Source: Cystobasidiopsis lactophilus
Lineage: Eukaryota > Basidiomycota > Agaricostilbomycetes > Agaricostilbales > Chionosphaeraceae
Length of the DNA: 64,000 nt
Assembly (NCBI GenBank): GCA_001599975.1
Contig: BCIO01000002.1
Coordinates: 1,933,883-1,997,882, forward strand
Direction of reading: 5' to 3'
Part shown: positions 11,073-25,400 of the stretch, piece by piece
Numbering within the stretch: position 1 is the stretch's first letter
Layout of the letters: the number at the start of each line of letters is the position of its first letter
The notes under the pieces: generated by a model
What the model was told of the DNA's origin: nothing
The model's input: the letters and a program-made list of their open reading frames with translations, nothing else
The model's database searches: none
Position numbers and translations under genes: made by a program

Positions 11073-14000
11073 CTAGTTCGGAACACTGGCCAAGCTCTCG
11101 TAGAAGCGCTTCAGCTGCCCCCCTCAAAATGTCAGGAAACTGGCAGGTTACTGCCCTGAAATACCCACCTCCGATTCCATGTGATTTTGAGTCGAGAAAG
11201 GCACGATGTCCAAAGCCAGCTGAAACCACTTGGAGGCCCACTCGGGAGCTTTGCGGCCGTGTTGTGCGATACCTTGGTCCCAGGCCGAGACAGCAAGCCT
11301 GGCTCACAGCTCGTGAGACCAGAAGCCAAAAGAGACAGAGCGAACAGCGAGCCTTACCAGTCGATTTCTTCGGCGGGATAGGCCTGGATCCAACAACACC
11401 TCAGTTTAACTGGCACGTGCACTGAGGAAAAGACGCACCGGATGGGTTTTCAGAGCACGGCTTGCAGTTTCGGCATACTGGAAAGCCAGCTCCTGGGCGC
11501 CTCGGCTGAGGCCGTATTGGACAATGCTGCGAAGCCAGCGCGAGAACTTGGCAGTGTCCAAGTCTTTGCGAGCCATCAGAGCTTTGATGATGGTCTGCCG
11601 TATCAAGGTGAATCAGGGCAGATCAATGCACAAGCATCTGTCTGGCTTGCCTTCAAAGCGTCAACCAGGTCTGAGGCATCCGTCAGCTCTCTGGTCAAAG
11701 GCTATCGATGCTTGGCGCGCGCACCTTCCGTGGGTATGTTTTGGGCGAGACAGAGAGTGGTGGCAGTTTGTCGGAGCATTTTGGAGTCCAGGCCAGGCAA
11801 ACGCACAGCAGTCTACCCTGTGTGCTTCAGCTAGATCTTGGCACGGTCCAAGCACGATTGTTCCCGACTGACCTCCAAGGTGGCTTTGGTCAAGGCCCAG
11901 TCCTCGAGTTGAATGCAAAGCAGAATTTTGAAATGAATGAGGCTGTTGGCCAAGAGCTGGGCATCCTGGAAGTCGGCGTCAACCAAAGCTTGCTCCAGAC
12001 TGACGATGCGATTCATCATAGCTTGTCGGTCGACGTTTTCATTGGCCGTGTCCAAGAGGGCAGCTATACTGGCAAATCGGCAGTAAAGAGCGCGAGCAGC
12101 ACACTTTGCGTCGGAGGGCGTGAGGGATGCGAAGCCGGCGGCATAATCGAAGAGGCGAGCCAAGGTAAGGTGGTCGACGCGCTCTGGTTGAATTGCCCGA
12201 ACGGCCAAGTTGAAAGCAGTGGTATGCAGCCACTTGGCGTTCACGTCAAAGTCATGCGGCCGCGGAACGTCTTTGCCCATAACAGCGAAAGCAGTCTCAA
12301 GGTAGGCTGCAAGCGCGCTCAAATGTCTACCAAGAGCCCGTCAGAATGACCACTACTGCGGCCGTGAAGATTAGAACGCACACAGAGGTCTCTTCCTTCG
12401 ATTTGGACTGCGCGAGAGCGGCGGCAGACAACTTGATCAGGAGGCGGAGCAGCAAGATCATGTCGACGGAGGCCGGGAAGCCGTCGTACTCGAGGAAGAG
12501 TTTGGCAGCTTCTCGCACCAGAAAGTCCAGGACGGCCGTGTCCGCAACCTCGTGAGCTTGAGAGATGGCCCGAGGCAGGAGTTCGAGCTTAAAGTTGGTG
12601 CAGACTAGCATGTGACGGAGCGCCTCAATGGCTACACAGATGGCGCTCAGAAAATCGGCCTCACGGTGAACGCTTAGAAAGCTCCGCACCTTGGTCCGAT
12701 TTGTGCTGCAGGCAGGCGGCCAGAAAACGAATATAGTCAGCCGCTGCGTCGTCTGCGAGCAAAGGTTGGCCCAAGATGCTTTGGGCACCGTCAAAATCAG
12801 AAGCGTGCAAAAGACAAAGTGCGGCTTTTCGGAGGGACTTGGCAATGGTCTGGGGCTGTCGATCAAACATAGGCGAAAGCGTGCAAAGCAGATAAACTCG
12901 AGAGGCCAGGGTGAAATTCGGAGCGTCAGACAGCATGGTTTGGTGATCGCCCAGCTTCCAAAGACACGTCTGGGTGATGAAGGCACTTGTTTTGGGCAGC
13001 GAGAAGCGACCATCCAATTGGTGCAGATGTAGTTCGAACGCTTCGACCTCGGAAGCCAAGAGCCCAAGTGCAGCTGCAGCGATGCAGGTGCCGCTTTGCT
13101 CGATATCCAAGTTCATCAGTCGGCGGGCGAGCACGAATAGTATATCCAGTTTCAGATGGCGTCTGATTAGATTGATAAGTGCCTGGGCGCGGGAGAACAG
13201 GACATGTACACCGACCTGGATGGAGGAAAGGTGTTGATGGTAGCGATGACCAGCGGCAGCAAGGCCTTTTCTCGGTTGCCATTGAGTTCGTCGCCGATTT
13301 CGCTCAAGCCTGTCAAGAGTCCAACTCAGTAGGGTAAATGGAAAGACTGTAGATGGAACTGACGGTTCACCAGATCCTCGTCGGTGACATTTTGATCGCG
13401 AGCTTGCGCCAGCCACATGCGCAACAGAACCTTTAAAGCAGGTAGTCCGGTCTCGCGCATGTGGACTAGGCAGGCGTGGAGTTGTACAGGGTCATTGTTT
13501 GTCAAAGAAAGCTGCAGATAAGCGGCCAAAGCCAACACGGCCGACTTGAGGGGCTGCTGGGACGGATCTAAGCGATCCAAGAGGTCGATGCAGCCTTTTT
13601 CCAACCAAGACTTCAAGGTGGCGGTGTCTATGGACGTATCGCCTTCCGACATCAGAATCTTCTTGATTTGCGGCTGTACGTAGTTGTAGCACGCGGCGAT
13701 CACAGTCTGGTACTGAGCGTTGCAAAATTTCACACTCTTGACCTCAGACGAGCGGCCAAAAAAAACCCGACTACTTACCTCGAGAGTGTCGAATTGATGC
13801 TCCTTAAGGAGGGTCAAGCACTTTGAGAGCATGTAAAAGGCAACAGGATCCTGCTTTTGGCTCCAGCAGAGCTTCATGCGCGCCAGATAGAAGTAAAAGT
13901 GCGACTGTGCTCTGCTGCTGTCGATATCGTCGTCGAGAGGGATGTTCTAAAAGAAGATTGAGCCTGAGTTCGCCATTCGAGAGCGGACATCCGTACCGAG

Positions 14001-14563
14001 GACACGGTCTCGAGCAGGGCCTCCGCTTTCTCGACTTCGTCGACTTCTGCTCAGGCCACATCCAGGTCAATCATCTTCCGCAGCAGCAGCATTGAAGTCT
14101 TACGCAGGAGGAAAGAGGCCGCAATTGACCCGATTCGCACGAGGCGCAAGGCATCTGACGGGACGTGGTGAGCTGAAGGGCATCCAGGCTCCCCGAGAAG
14201 GCTGGCTACCTTCTTCGGCCATGTCATCTAGAGGTGTCGCCATTTTGATCAACAAGAAGGCCTTTTCGCGAGCTGTTTGCAGCGTTTGTTGAGGGAGGGT
14301 TCCGTGACAGAAGCCGAAGACGTAGACCTACCTAAGGCCATCAGGGCAACCGCTGGTTTGTCCTTCACAGAGAGCGCAACATTCCACAGATAACAGCCTA
14401 TTGTCTCGAGGAGGTCAAAGTCCACATCATGTGCTGGATTCAGCGGCCAGGCGCCGTCGAGTTGCTGCAGGAACACCTGGAGGCTGGCAAGGTCCCGCTG
14501 TCGCTTCCACTGGCCTTGTAGCGTCTCAAACCACTCTGAGAGCTGGCTCATCGGCTGGCTCAT
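11073..14563 (-). CDS. SPO22: Spo22/Zip4-type meiosis-specific TPR protein
   Basis: Zip4/Spo22 is a TPR scaffold of the ZMM group that promotes class I crossovers and synapsis. The first ATG in the N-terminal frame is at 14563 (MSQPMSQLSEWFETLQ). Family blocks appear in order: LLETIGCYLWNVAL, KLCWSQKQDPVAFYMLSKC, a helical middle rich in Ala/Leu, NAKWLHTTAFNLAVRAI, KCAARALYCRFASIAALL, and at the end YPAEEIDW spliced to LAVSAWDQGI, then KWFQLALDIVPF. The last exon encodes KRFYESLASVPN and the stop at 11073-11075. The W/L junction and the final exon each need a GT-AG intron that I could place exactly. About ten exons. It is divergent from the peroxin gene, with 177 bp between the start codons. 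Confidence 0.85.
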
Positions 14564-14740
14564 CTTGCCTTCGCCAAAAGAAAGGCGAGGCGAGAAGCGC
14601 TCTTGGAGGTCGCCAGCCAAGAGCGCATTTCACGGACCCTGGCCAATTGGCAGAAGCGAAGTTCCAAGAGCTGGCGTTTGGGCTATGCTGAGCTCAGTCC
14701 AAGGTGGCTGCGATAGAAGTGCGTTCTGTAAGGCGAGGGC

Positions 14741-16505
14741 ATGACAATGATGGAGTCTGATGTTGGCATACAGCATCCCCTTCTGGACTCGTCTCTTAGC
14801 CTGTTCGCCTCGTCTCGTCGGTTGCCAGTCATGGCAACACCAGATGGCTCGGAGCCAGTCGCCGCAGATAGCCTGACGGCTCAACTGCTGGCCACACCGA
14901 CACCCGTCGTCACCCTCCTCGGCCACTCCGCGCCTTTCCTCCGTGCCAGCACCAGCTTCGCAAGAGCCTTGACATGGTCGCACTCAAACGTATGGCTATC
15001 GTGGTCTATACTGGCTGCCTTTTGGGGTGGTATCCTGTATGGCGAGCAGCTGTTGCGATTCGGACTCAACGGACTTTTGGCGGTCGCTCTGTTGGGAGGC
15101 TGGTACGCCAGGCGCAGTGGTCGGACCGCAGGTTGGACGTGGCCAGACCGGAACTTGACTCCAGAGCGATTTGATCGGCTGTTGGTCGACGCTCGAGAGC
15201 TCAGTTTGGCATTGCAAGCGCTGGTGGACCAGATCCTCTTGCCCGCCTTCCGCCTTTTGACCTGGCATGACACCTCCAAGTCTCTCACCTTTCTCAGCTA
15301 CTTGTTGACTTCTGCCCCCATTATGTTCGCCGCTGTCTGGGCCTTTGGACTTCGCCCGCTCATCTTGCTTGTCGGCACCTTCGTCCTGGTCTGCCGCTCA
15401 CGGTGGTTTCAAGTGCTGCAAGGGGCGACACAAAGAAGTATCTTACTTCGAGCGACTACTTCGCTGCTAGTCAGCCTCTCTCTGGGCGGCGGCCGCTTTC
15501 TTTTGGCCCGCTTCGGACATCTGCAGCGCATCCTCCAATTTCTTTCCGCCGATTTGGCCGTTTACCACGCCCCTGTTGCGGCCATAATGGAGCCTTCAAG
15601 ATCTACGACGCTTTCAGAAGACGACGATGGCTCGTCGCTTTCTTTCACTTTCACCATATTTGAGAACCAGCGGTGGTGGCTCGGCATCGAGTGGACGCAG
15701 GCCCTCTTACCGAACGAGCGGCCGCCTTGGTGAGAAACTCCTCATCAGCTTGATCTCGAGTCGAAGCTAATAGTCAACCCTGCATGCTGCCCAGGTGCGA
15801 CGTGTCATTGAAAGCTGTCGACCCACCTTCGAGTTTTCTTCTGCCCGCTCCAGAGACCGCCATTGCCCCTGCCCCTACACGCTCGGATCCTGGTGCGCAG
15901 ATTCGACGCGTGACGAGATGGATGTGGATGGATCCGGACTGGACTGTGTTGCCCGACTGCGTAACCAAAACCCCTGTGCTGGCCAACTCTGCCCTGACTG
16001 TTGATACGACGAAACTCAAGTCAGCAGGAATTGCATCTGCTGCGCCTTCTGCCGCAGCTTTGGGTGATTGGGCGCGTGCCAAGGCTGCTCAGGCGAGGTG
16101 AGCTCCAACACCGCTTACGAGTGTGCAATTCTCGCGCTTACAGACGGTCCGCTCAGTACAACTGCTCGTCGAGGCTCAGGCCCCGATTCAACACACGCCA
16201 GGAAGGGCTCCACGTCCTCATTGTTGGGCGAGGCAGGCGATGACGCCAGCGACAAAGCAGCCTCGCTGGAAGCCTTGCCACCAGCCGCTTTGTTAGACCC
16301 AGCAAATTTGGCCGCTACTTGGACAGCGGATAGCTCTGGCTGGCAATACGGCGACAATGCATGGGAGAAGATGAGCAGTCGCGCTGGGATTGGGCGCTAC
16401 ACTCGCAGGAGAGTGTGGACAAGGCGGGCGAAGCTCATAGAAGAGAGTGAGGTCTTGTCGACGTCGACAACGGGCCCGAGAGGCCGCGTTGGTGTTCAAA
16501 CATGA
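14741..16505 (+). CDS. Pex30/Pex24-family peroxin with dysferlin domains
   Basis: Proteins of the Pex23/24/30 family are reticulon-like ER membrane proteins that organise sites of peroxisome and lipid-droplet formation. Three exons fit: 14741-15729, 15795-16097 and 16157-16505. Hydrophobic hairpins are at about residues 80-130 (WLSWSILAAFWGGILYG) and 190-270 (MFAAVWAFGLRPLILLVG). The DysFN motif FTFTIFENQRWWLGIEWT is followed by ERPPWCDVSLKAVDPP and a WMWMDPDW block. The DysFC motif is at the C-terminus: DSSGWQYGDNAWE, then GIGRYTRRRVWTRRA. The order matches the family. Start 14741 is the first ATG; a second at 14747 is equally possible. Confidence 0.88.
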
Positions 16506-16693
16506 CTGAGCCATTACAATGTACAATTGCCACGAACGAAAGAATGCGAACGACTTTTACATGATGCTGACAGCCCACCTAGCTGCCGTGAAGCTCGCCC
16601 CAGCGGCGAGGAGAGCGACCCCTAGCTGCCGAGAGAGTGAAATTGCGTGCGACGAAGCCAGCCTGCGAGGTCGAGCGCGATAAGACACAACGT

Positions 16694-17803
16694 CTAAGAA
16701 ACCTCAGACGAACGCGGTATAACATACTTTGAGAACAAGGCGCTCTTCAAACCGCTGCAGGCTGCTGCCAATAGCTGTACAAGCGCAGAGGCGGGGTCCA
16801 ATGGCGAAAAGCTGGCGGTTGGCGGCGTCTCCGCGGCGCTTGCATCGAAGGCATCGGCCTCATGCTCCACGGCGCCTCCCGCTTGAGATCGCCATGCCAA
16901 GAAACAAGCCTCCAAATGACTCTGGCACAGGTTCCGCAGACTGGGCACTTCCAGAGCGCGAACCAGCATCGACACTTCGTCCGACTCTCCCCAGCTGTCG
17001 TCGAGCGCAGCCGAGACGATGGCTGGAAAGCTGACACAACTGTGCCGAAGTTGAATATGAGAGATATGATTCAGGGCAGCCAAGCGAGGTGGCAGGTCGC
17101 TCAGGCTTTGGTCTGGCTGCAGCAGGACCATGCACGGCGCAAAGCTGGCGAGTTCCTCTAAGCCGGGGCAGTTTTCTATAATAACAAATGTCGCTCGCTC
17201 AGCTCTGGGCGCTTGATGGGATCGTCGGGAGTGGGACCCACCGTCGCTGCCTGCGCAGAAGATCACCAGGTGAGGCTGATTGCAGGCTGCCCACGCCGCT
17301 CCAAATACGGGCGAGAAGACGTCCACATAGCGGGCCTCTGGGATGGACGGCCGAAGGACTTCGTCGATGGCCGCGAAAGCTGACTTGCAGGTGGCCGATA
17401 GGCTGGCCGCAGATTCGGACGTGATTGAGAGCGATCCACGCTGGTTCGTCGATAAGCCTGCAAGGATGCCTTCACCAACTCTCTGGCAGTCGCTTGCTAG
17501 AAAATACCGATGGTGATGAGATGCACGGACGGGTGTGACGCCAAGGAAGGCAAGCTCACCCGACCCAACGAGGCAGAGCCTGAGCCCCTCATGAACGCGA
17601 TCTTCGTCGTAAAGGGAGAAGGGCATGATGAAGCCATGCTGTTGCTCGGTCGCGGCGCCCATTTCCAAGACGTCCCCCGGGCCGACGAGCGAGCTGGTTC
17701 GAGAGTGGAAGCGGCTGATGTCCGAGAGCTCCGAGCCCTGTAGCGACACCGGCGTCCCCATGGAGCCGCCCGTCCAATCTTGTTTCGCGAACAAGGCGGC
17801 CAT
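16694..17803 (-). CDS. orphan protein, about 369 aa
   Basis: A long uninterrupted frame begins MAALFAKQDWTGGSMG and ends in SSEVS. I do not recognise it. It contains two Ser-rich segments, a hydrophobic strand LVIFCAGSDGG, a strand TFVIIENCPGL and an Ala/Leu-rich helical C-terminus (LVQLLAAACSGLKSAL). The frame extends further upstream to 17953 without an ATG, so a 5' exon may be missing; if so it would abut the UBC4 start 150 bp away on the other strand. Composition and the absence of stops over 1.1 kb argue for a real gene. Confidence 0.55.
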   Translation of the reverse strand: MAALFAKQDWTGGSMGTPVSLQGSELSDISRFHSRTSSLVGPGDVLEMGAATEQQHGFIMPFSLYDEDRVHEGLRLCLVGSGELAFLGVTPVRASHHHRYFLASDCQRVGEGILAGLSTNQRGSLSITSESAASLSATCKSAFAAIDEVLRPSIPEARYVDVFSPVFGAAWAACNQPHLVIFCAGSDGGSHSRRSHQAPRAERATFVIIENCPGLEELASFAPCMVLLQPDQSLSDLPPRLAALNHISHIQLRHSCVSFPAIVSAALDDSWGESDEVSMLVRALEVPSLRNLCQSHLEACFLAWRSQAGGAVEHEADAFDASAAETPPTASFSPLDPASALVQLLAAACSGLKSALFSKYVIPRSSEVS

Positions 17804-17954
17804 GGTTGGGGCGAGAGGGTGCACGGCTTCGACGAGGGCCCCGGGATAGCGTGTGACAGAACACTGCAAGCGAAATGCCCAGGAAACACAAATCCAAGCA
17901 GCGACCTTCGAAGGCGTTCTGCGGCCTGCCCAAGACGTCCACCTCGATTTCACA

Positions 17955-19216
<1,262 letters not shown>

Positions 19217-19491
19217 GCGTAGTCTATGCCCTCGTCACTACCTGTTTCCTAGAGGCTTCGAGCTTCCCTCCCTCCACCTCCACCTCCAGCATACTTCAAG
19301 CTCCCTCCTTTTCTCTGTGTTCTCCATAGGGTCCCCTGCAATCCTTAAGCTTCACTCTTACTCCCGTAGATCTCTCATCCGCGTCCTCGCCGGCCCTTGA
19401 CCATGAGCTTGCCGCCAACAGACCTTGAAACAGCCGCTCTGAGTTCGGACAGCTTGCTTCCCAGTGACGGACATGAGTTTATGAGGAAAGC
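19217..19491. promoter_or_regulatory. UBC4-TOR1 spacer
   Basis: This 275-bp stretch between two genes of the same orientation is pyrimidine-rich (CT-rich runs at about 19255-19330), as is common just upstream of fungal transcription starts. No TATA box or gene was seen. It probably holds the UBC4 3' end and the TOR1 promoter. Confidence 0.4.
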
Positions 19492-22400
19492 ATGGAGGGG
19501 CTACTGACGGACCTCAGAGCGAGGTGAGATGGTCTTGCCTGCTTACAAGAGCGGCTAGGGACCAGCCTGCTCACGCCCGAGTCGCCTGCAGGGACGAGCC
19601 AGCTCGACAGAGGGCGATTCAAGCCTGGCAAGATCGAGTGCGTCCTGCCTTTGCTGCCATCGCCCCTTCTTTGAATCTAAGAATGCCGGCAGCTGCATAT
19701 TGAAGCCAAGACGTCGACGCCGAACGCTCCCTTCGGTGCCCTGGATGCCTCCATTCTCACCAGATGCATTGCCTTGTGCTCGGCTGCGGACATCAATGAC
19801 AAGCTGGCTGGCGTAACGGCCATAGGTCTGTTGCTGTTCTACATTCCTCAGAAGCCAGGCCCGGGGAGCTGAGACCAAGCCTGGCAGACTGCATGCTCAA
19901 TGTGCTGCCGCCGGAGGAAATGTCGACGGCGGTCAAGCTCTCCGCCAATGTGCTCAAGGCCCTGCCGTGCCCGGACCCGTTTGTGATGTCTCTGGCAGCG
20001 AGGGTTTATGGTGCGCCCTTCCTTCATTCATTCTCGGAACCAAAACAAGACACTCTAACTCGGCGGCCCACTTCTTGCCCAAACAGCTCGGCTCGCCCAG
20101 TCTGGCAGCCAGCTCATGATTGGGCCCGTTACCATTCAATTGAAGCAGACCATAGAATGGCTTCAGGGTGAGGCCGGCCAACATCTTGAGGCGTGCCTTC
20201 GCTGAGCTTTCCCCAGGTGAACGCATGGAGTTCCGTCGCTGGGGCGCCGTCCTCTTGCTCCGAGAGCTGGCCAAGACCGTGCCGTCGCTCATGTATGAGC
20301 ACATCCCCGACTTGCTGGACAACTTGTGGACCGCCCTGCGAGACCAAAAGGTCGCCATCCGCGAAGTCGCTGCGGGCGCCCTGTCCGGCTGCCTCAAGAT
20401 CGCACACGACAGAGACGGACAGCTTCGGAGCGAATGGTACAGCATGGTATATGACCAGGCCGCCAAAGGGTTCAAGATCAACACGGCCGACGCCATCCAC
20501 GGCAGCCTGCTCGCCTACCAAGAGCTCTTCCTCAGAGCTGGCATGGTAGGCGCCTTTCATCTGTCCTTCGGCATTGTTGCTCATTCGCGAGAGGCGAGAG
20601 CAGTTTATGCAATCTCGCTACCGCGAAGTCTGCGATCAAATCTTGGCCTACAAGGAGCACCGCGAATCGCTCATCCGCCAGGTCGTCATCGCCCTCATGT
20701 CCACCATGGCTCAATATAACCACCAAGAGTTCATCACGCACTACTTGCACAAGTGCATGGTCTTCCTGCTTGGCCAGCTGAAGAAGAATCGCGACCGGGC
20801 CATTTCCTTCAACGCCATCGGCCACATTGCGCTCTCGGTCGGCGCCAGCATGGCCCCTTACCTCGACGCCGTCCTTAGCAGTATCAAGGAAGGCCTTCAT
20901 GCTCGTGGCCGCAAGAACGCCCCGCAAGAGTCGGCCATCTTTGCCTGCGTTTCGATGCTGGCCCGCTCCGTCGGCCAGGTTCTAACCAAGCACATGCACG
21001 AGCTCCTCGACCTCATGTTCGCTTTCGGCCTCTCTGAACCCCTGGTGGAAGCACTGTCCAACCTGGCCCTGCACATCCCTCCTCTTCTCAACACCATCCA
21101 AGAGCGCCTCCTGGACCTTCTCTCTCACATCTTGGCCAGCGAGCCATTCAAGCACCCCGGCTTACCAACAGCGACCCGTGGCACCGCTGGGCCTCTGTCA
21201 GCCGCCCCGCATGCGCACGCTGTGGACGTGCAAGATCCGGCACAAATTTCCCTCGCCCTGTCGACGCTCGGCTCGTTCGACTTCTCGGGCCACATCCTCA
21301 GCGAGTTCATTGCCAACCACGTCGTGACCTACTTGAGCAACGACTCGTCCGATGTCCGGTTGGCCGCCGCCTCGACCACGGCCAAGCTCTTCGCTGACGA
21401 CCCCATCGTCCACCAGACCAGCAATCACTCGATCAAGGTGGTGTCTGAAGTCCTGGAAAAGCTGTTGACCGTGGCAGTGGCCGATGCCGACGCCTCCATT
21501 CGCAAGGCTACCCTCGGCTGCCTCATCGAAACGACCGCGTTCGACCGCCACCTCGCGCAGGCAGAGAATGTGCGCAGCCTGTTCATTGCCATGAACGACG
21601 AGGACTTCGACATCCGCCAGCTCGCCATCCTCTCCATTGGCCGGCTTTCGGCGCTCAACCCGGCCTACGTGATGCCGTCGCTGCGCAAGACGCTCATCCA
21701 GCTGCTGACCGAACTCGAGTTTTCCGTCAAGGACCGAGAGAAGGAGCAAGCAGCCTTGTTGCTCAGCCACCTCGTTCGCGCCTCGCAGCGCATTACGAAG
21801 CCCTACGTGATTCCCATGCTGAAGGTGCTACTGCCCAAAGCGAGGGACCGCAATCCGGACGTCGCTTCGGCTATCATGGTCGCCCTGGGAGACCTGGCCG
21901 CTGTGGGCGGCGAGGATGTGTTGCCCAGGCTCAAGGAGTACATGGACCTGATCTTGGAGACCTTGCACGACCAGGCAAACGCAGGCAAACGGGAGGCGGC
22001 GCTTAAGACGCTCGGCCAGGTCGCCAGCTCCAGCGGCTACGTGATCGAGCCTTACCTCCAGTACCCGCCGCTGCTGGGCAACTTGATCACCATTCTGCAG
22101 ACGGAGCAGGGCGTCGCGGCCAAGCGGGAGACCGTCCGAGCGATGGGCATCTTGGGCGCCCTGGATCCTTATCGCTATGCAGCTGTGGAACGCCAAGCGA
22201 TCGAGGCTCCCATCGAGCCGGGCGCCGACCAGGCGGCAGCCGCAGAAGAACGCTTTGGCCCTTCGCAAGAGGACTCGTACTACCCCTCGGCCGCCTTCAA
22301 AGCCTTGCTGTCTATCCTACGCGACCCTTCACTCAGCAGCCACCACACCGCCGTCGTCGAAGCCATTATGTACATCTTTCGCTCGCTGCGCATGCGCTGT

Positions 22401-25400
22401 GTACAGTTCCTACCGCAGATCATCCCCGCCTATCTCAGCGCCATGCGGTCCTGCCCACCGAAGCTGGAGGACTACTACATCCAGAACCTCGGGCACCTCG
22501 TGGCCACAGTCAAGCAGCACATTCGCAGCCACCTGGCGCCCATCCTCGGACTCATCTCCGAATTTTGGTCTGCCAACGCCGCCCTGCAGCCCATCTTGGT
22601 CGAGCTGATCGAGAGCATCGCCACAGCCATGGGCGGCGAGTTCCGCATCCACCTTCCTGTCCTACTCCCGCTGCTTTTGCAAGCGTTCGAGGCGGACGCC
22701 AACGGCGAAAGTCGGCGGTCTACAACAACCCAAGCGCGCATCCTCCGCGCGTTTGGCATGTTTGGCGCCAACCTGGAAGACTACCTAGCCTTGACGCTGC
22801 CTTCGATCATTCGAACCATTGAACGGCCGGACATGCCGACCTCAGTGCGGCGCGCGGCCGTCAACTGCGTTGCCGTCCTTTGCCAAAAGATCAACTTCAC
22901 CGAGCACGCCTCGCGCATCGTCCACTCGCTCATCCGCATCTTGAACAACCCTTCCACGCCGCAAGATTTGAAGATGGGCGCCATCGATGTCTTCTGCGCC
23001 ATGATGACCCAAATTGGCGCCGACTTTGCCATCTTCATTCCAATGATCAACAAGACTTTGGCCAAGCAAAAGTTGCAGCACTCCAGCTACGAGCCGCTTG
23101 TCAGCAAGCTACTCAAGGGCGAGGACCTCCCGTTCGACTACGGCGGGTTGGCTTCGGTTGGCGATGAAGTGGCGGACGTGGCTGCGGATGCGGGCGTCAA
23201 CAAGCTCCCGGTCAACCAGCAGAATCTCAAGTCGGCCTGGGAAATGGTGACCAGCACTGAGTCGCGCGCCAAGGCTGACGACTGGCGCGAGTGGCTCAAG
23301 CGGCTCGCTGTGCAGATGCTCAAATCATCGCCATCGCACTCGCTCCGCGCATGTGCCAATTTGGCCGAGGTCTACCACCCTTTGGCGCGGGACCTCTTCA
23401 ACGCCGCCTTCGTCTCATGCTGGTCCGAGCTCTTCGACACCTACCAAGACGAGCTGGTTCGCGCTATCGAGACGGCCCTCGCCAGCCCCACAGTGCCCAC
23501 GGAGATCATGCAGACGCTCCTCAATCTGGCCGAGTTCATGGAGCACGACGACAAGATGCTGCCGATTCCAGTGCATATGCTGGGTACCTACGCCAATCGC
23601 TGCCACGCTTACGCAAAGGCCTTGCACTACAAGGAGACCGAGTTCTTCTCCAGCAACTCGTACGAGGTGGTCGAAGACCTCATCCGCATCAACAATCACT
23701 TGCAGCAGCCCGACGTCGCCATGGGCATTCTCAAGTTCGCGCAATCACAATACGACATGAAGAACCTGTCGGAGGATTGGTACGAGAAGCTAGAACGCTG
23801 GGAGGACGCCCTGGCTGCTTATGAGCGCCTTCAGCAAGAAAACCCCGCCAACTTCGAGCTCACGCTCGGCCGGATGCGCTGCCTCCACGCGCTGGGCGAA
23901 TGGGAGAGCCTGTCGCACCTGGCAGCTGACCACTGGTCGCACGCGTCACTGGAGGTCAAGCGCAAGATCGCACCATTGGCTGCCGCTTCGGCCTGGGGGC
24001 AGCAGGACTGGGACAGCATGGACGAGTTCGTGTCGGTGCTGAAGCACGACTCTGCTGATCGCGCCTGGTTCCGAGCCATTTTGAACGTTCACCGCGGCCA
24101 GTTTCCGAAAGCTCAGTCGCATGTCAACAAGGTCCGCGACCTTTTGGTCTCGGAGCTTACGACCTTGGTTGGCGAGTCTTACACGCGCGCATACAAGTAG
24201 GCCAACCGCCAGCTCCTTCATTGCCAGCGGTCACTGATGACATTGCGCTTGTTCAGCCAAGTGGTTCGCGTGCAGATGCTCTCGGAGCTCGAGGAGATCA
24301 TGCAGTTCAAGGAGAGCATGACTGGACCTAATAACAACTCTGCCGAGAGCCGCGAGCGCCGGCACGTTATCACCAAGACCTGGATGAAGCGACTCAAAGG
24401 CTGCCAGCGCGATGTCGAAGTGTGGCAACGGGTGCTCAAAGTCCGGGCACTGGTCATGAACCCGCGGGACAGCATGGACATGTGGATCAAGTTTGCCAAT
24501 CTGTGCCGCAAGTCAGGGCGAATGGGCTTAGCCGAGAAGACGCTCAATTCTTTGCTGGGCGACGAACACCCTGACCTTGGCGCGCAAGTAAGTCGGCACT
24601 GGCCGATGGCTTGCAAACTTAGCTTACACACTTGTTCGTTGCAGGCCTCACAAGGCCCACCCCACGTCATATATGCCCACCTCAAATTCATGTGGGCCAA
24701 AGGCGAGCGAGAGGAAACGCTGGCCTACTTGGAAGACTTCACCCAACGATTGGCCCACGACCTGGGCATTGGCGCCGATTCCAGAGCAGCAGCCCAGCGG
24801 CCAGCCGAGTTGGTGCAATCAGGGCAGCTTGGCAATTTCACCCGCCTGCTAGCCAGATGCAACTACAAGCAGGCCGAATGGGCGATGGCCCTTCAGGAAG
24901 ATTGGGGCTCTGTGCGGTTACTTCTTTCTGCTGCTCCCCCCCAACACTAATGAACGGTCTGCCATGCTTAGGACATCGTCACCGACGCACTTGCGGCTTA
25001 CAAACAGGCCACTGTCCTCGACCCTACTTGGTACAAGGCGTGGCATTCGTGGGCCTTGGCCAACGCGGAAGTGGTCGCTCACTTCACAAAAACGAGGACT
25101 GACCCGGAAGGTGGGACGCTCAACGAGAGTCTGCCCAACGATATGTACACTGGCTACCTGGTGCCAGCTGCCCAAGGTTTGCGTTTTCTCGTGTTGCGAA
25201 AGTGCCCGTTGAACGAACTGGTCGGATGCAGCCTTTCTTCGTTCCATTGCCCTCTCGCCCGGCAACTCGCTGCAAGATACACTCCGCCTACTGACTCTGT
25301 GGTTCAATTACGGCTCCCACGCCGAAGTTTCTGCCGCCATTCAAGAAGGCTTCAACACTGTCTCCATTGACACCTGGCTCGAGGTTATCCCGCAGGTCAG

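Noticed and set aside
16098-16143. 46-nt intron ending at 16143 in the peroxin gene
   Set aside because: It puts the DysFC domain out of frame. The acceptor at 16155-16156 keeps frame and gives a 59-nt intron.
17803-17953. Extended N-terminus of the orphan gene
   Set aside because: The frame is open but starts with GTG and has no ATG; it also overlaps the UBC4 leader.
22177-22608. Open frames of 80-180 codons antisense or out of frame to the long TOR1 exon
   Set aside because: They are shadows of a GC-rich coding exon; composition is Arg/Pro/Ser-biased and no family is recognisable.
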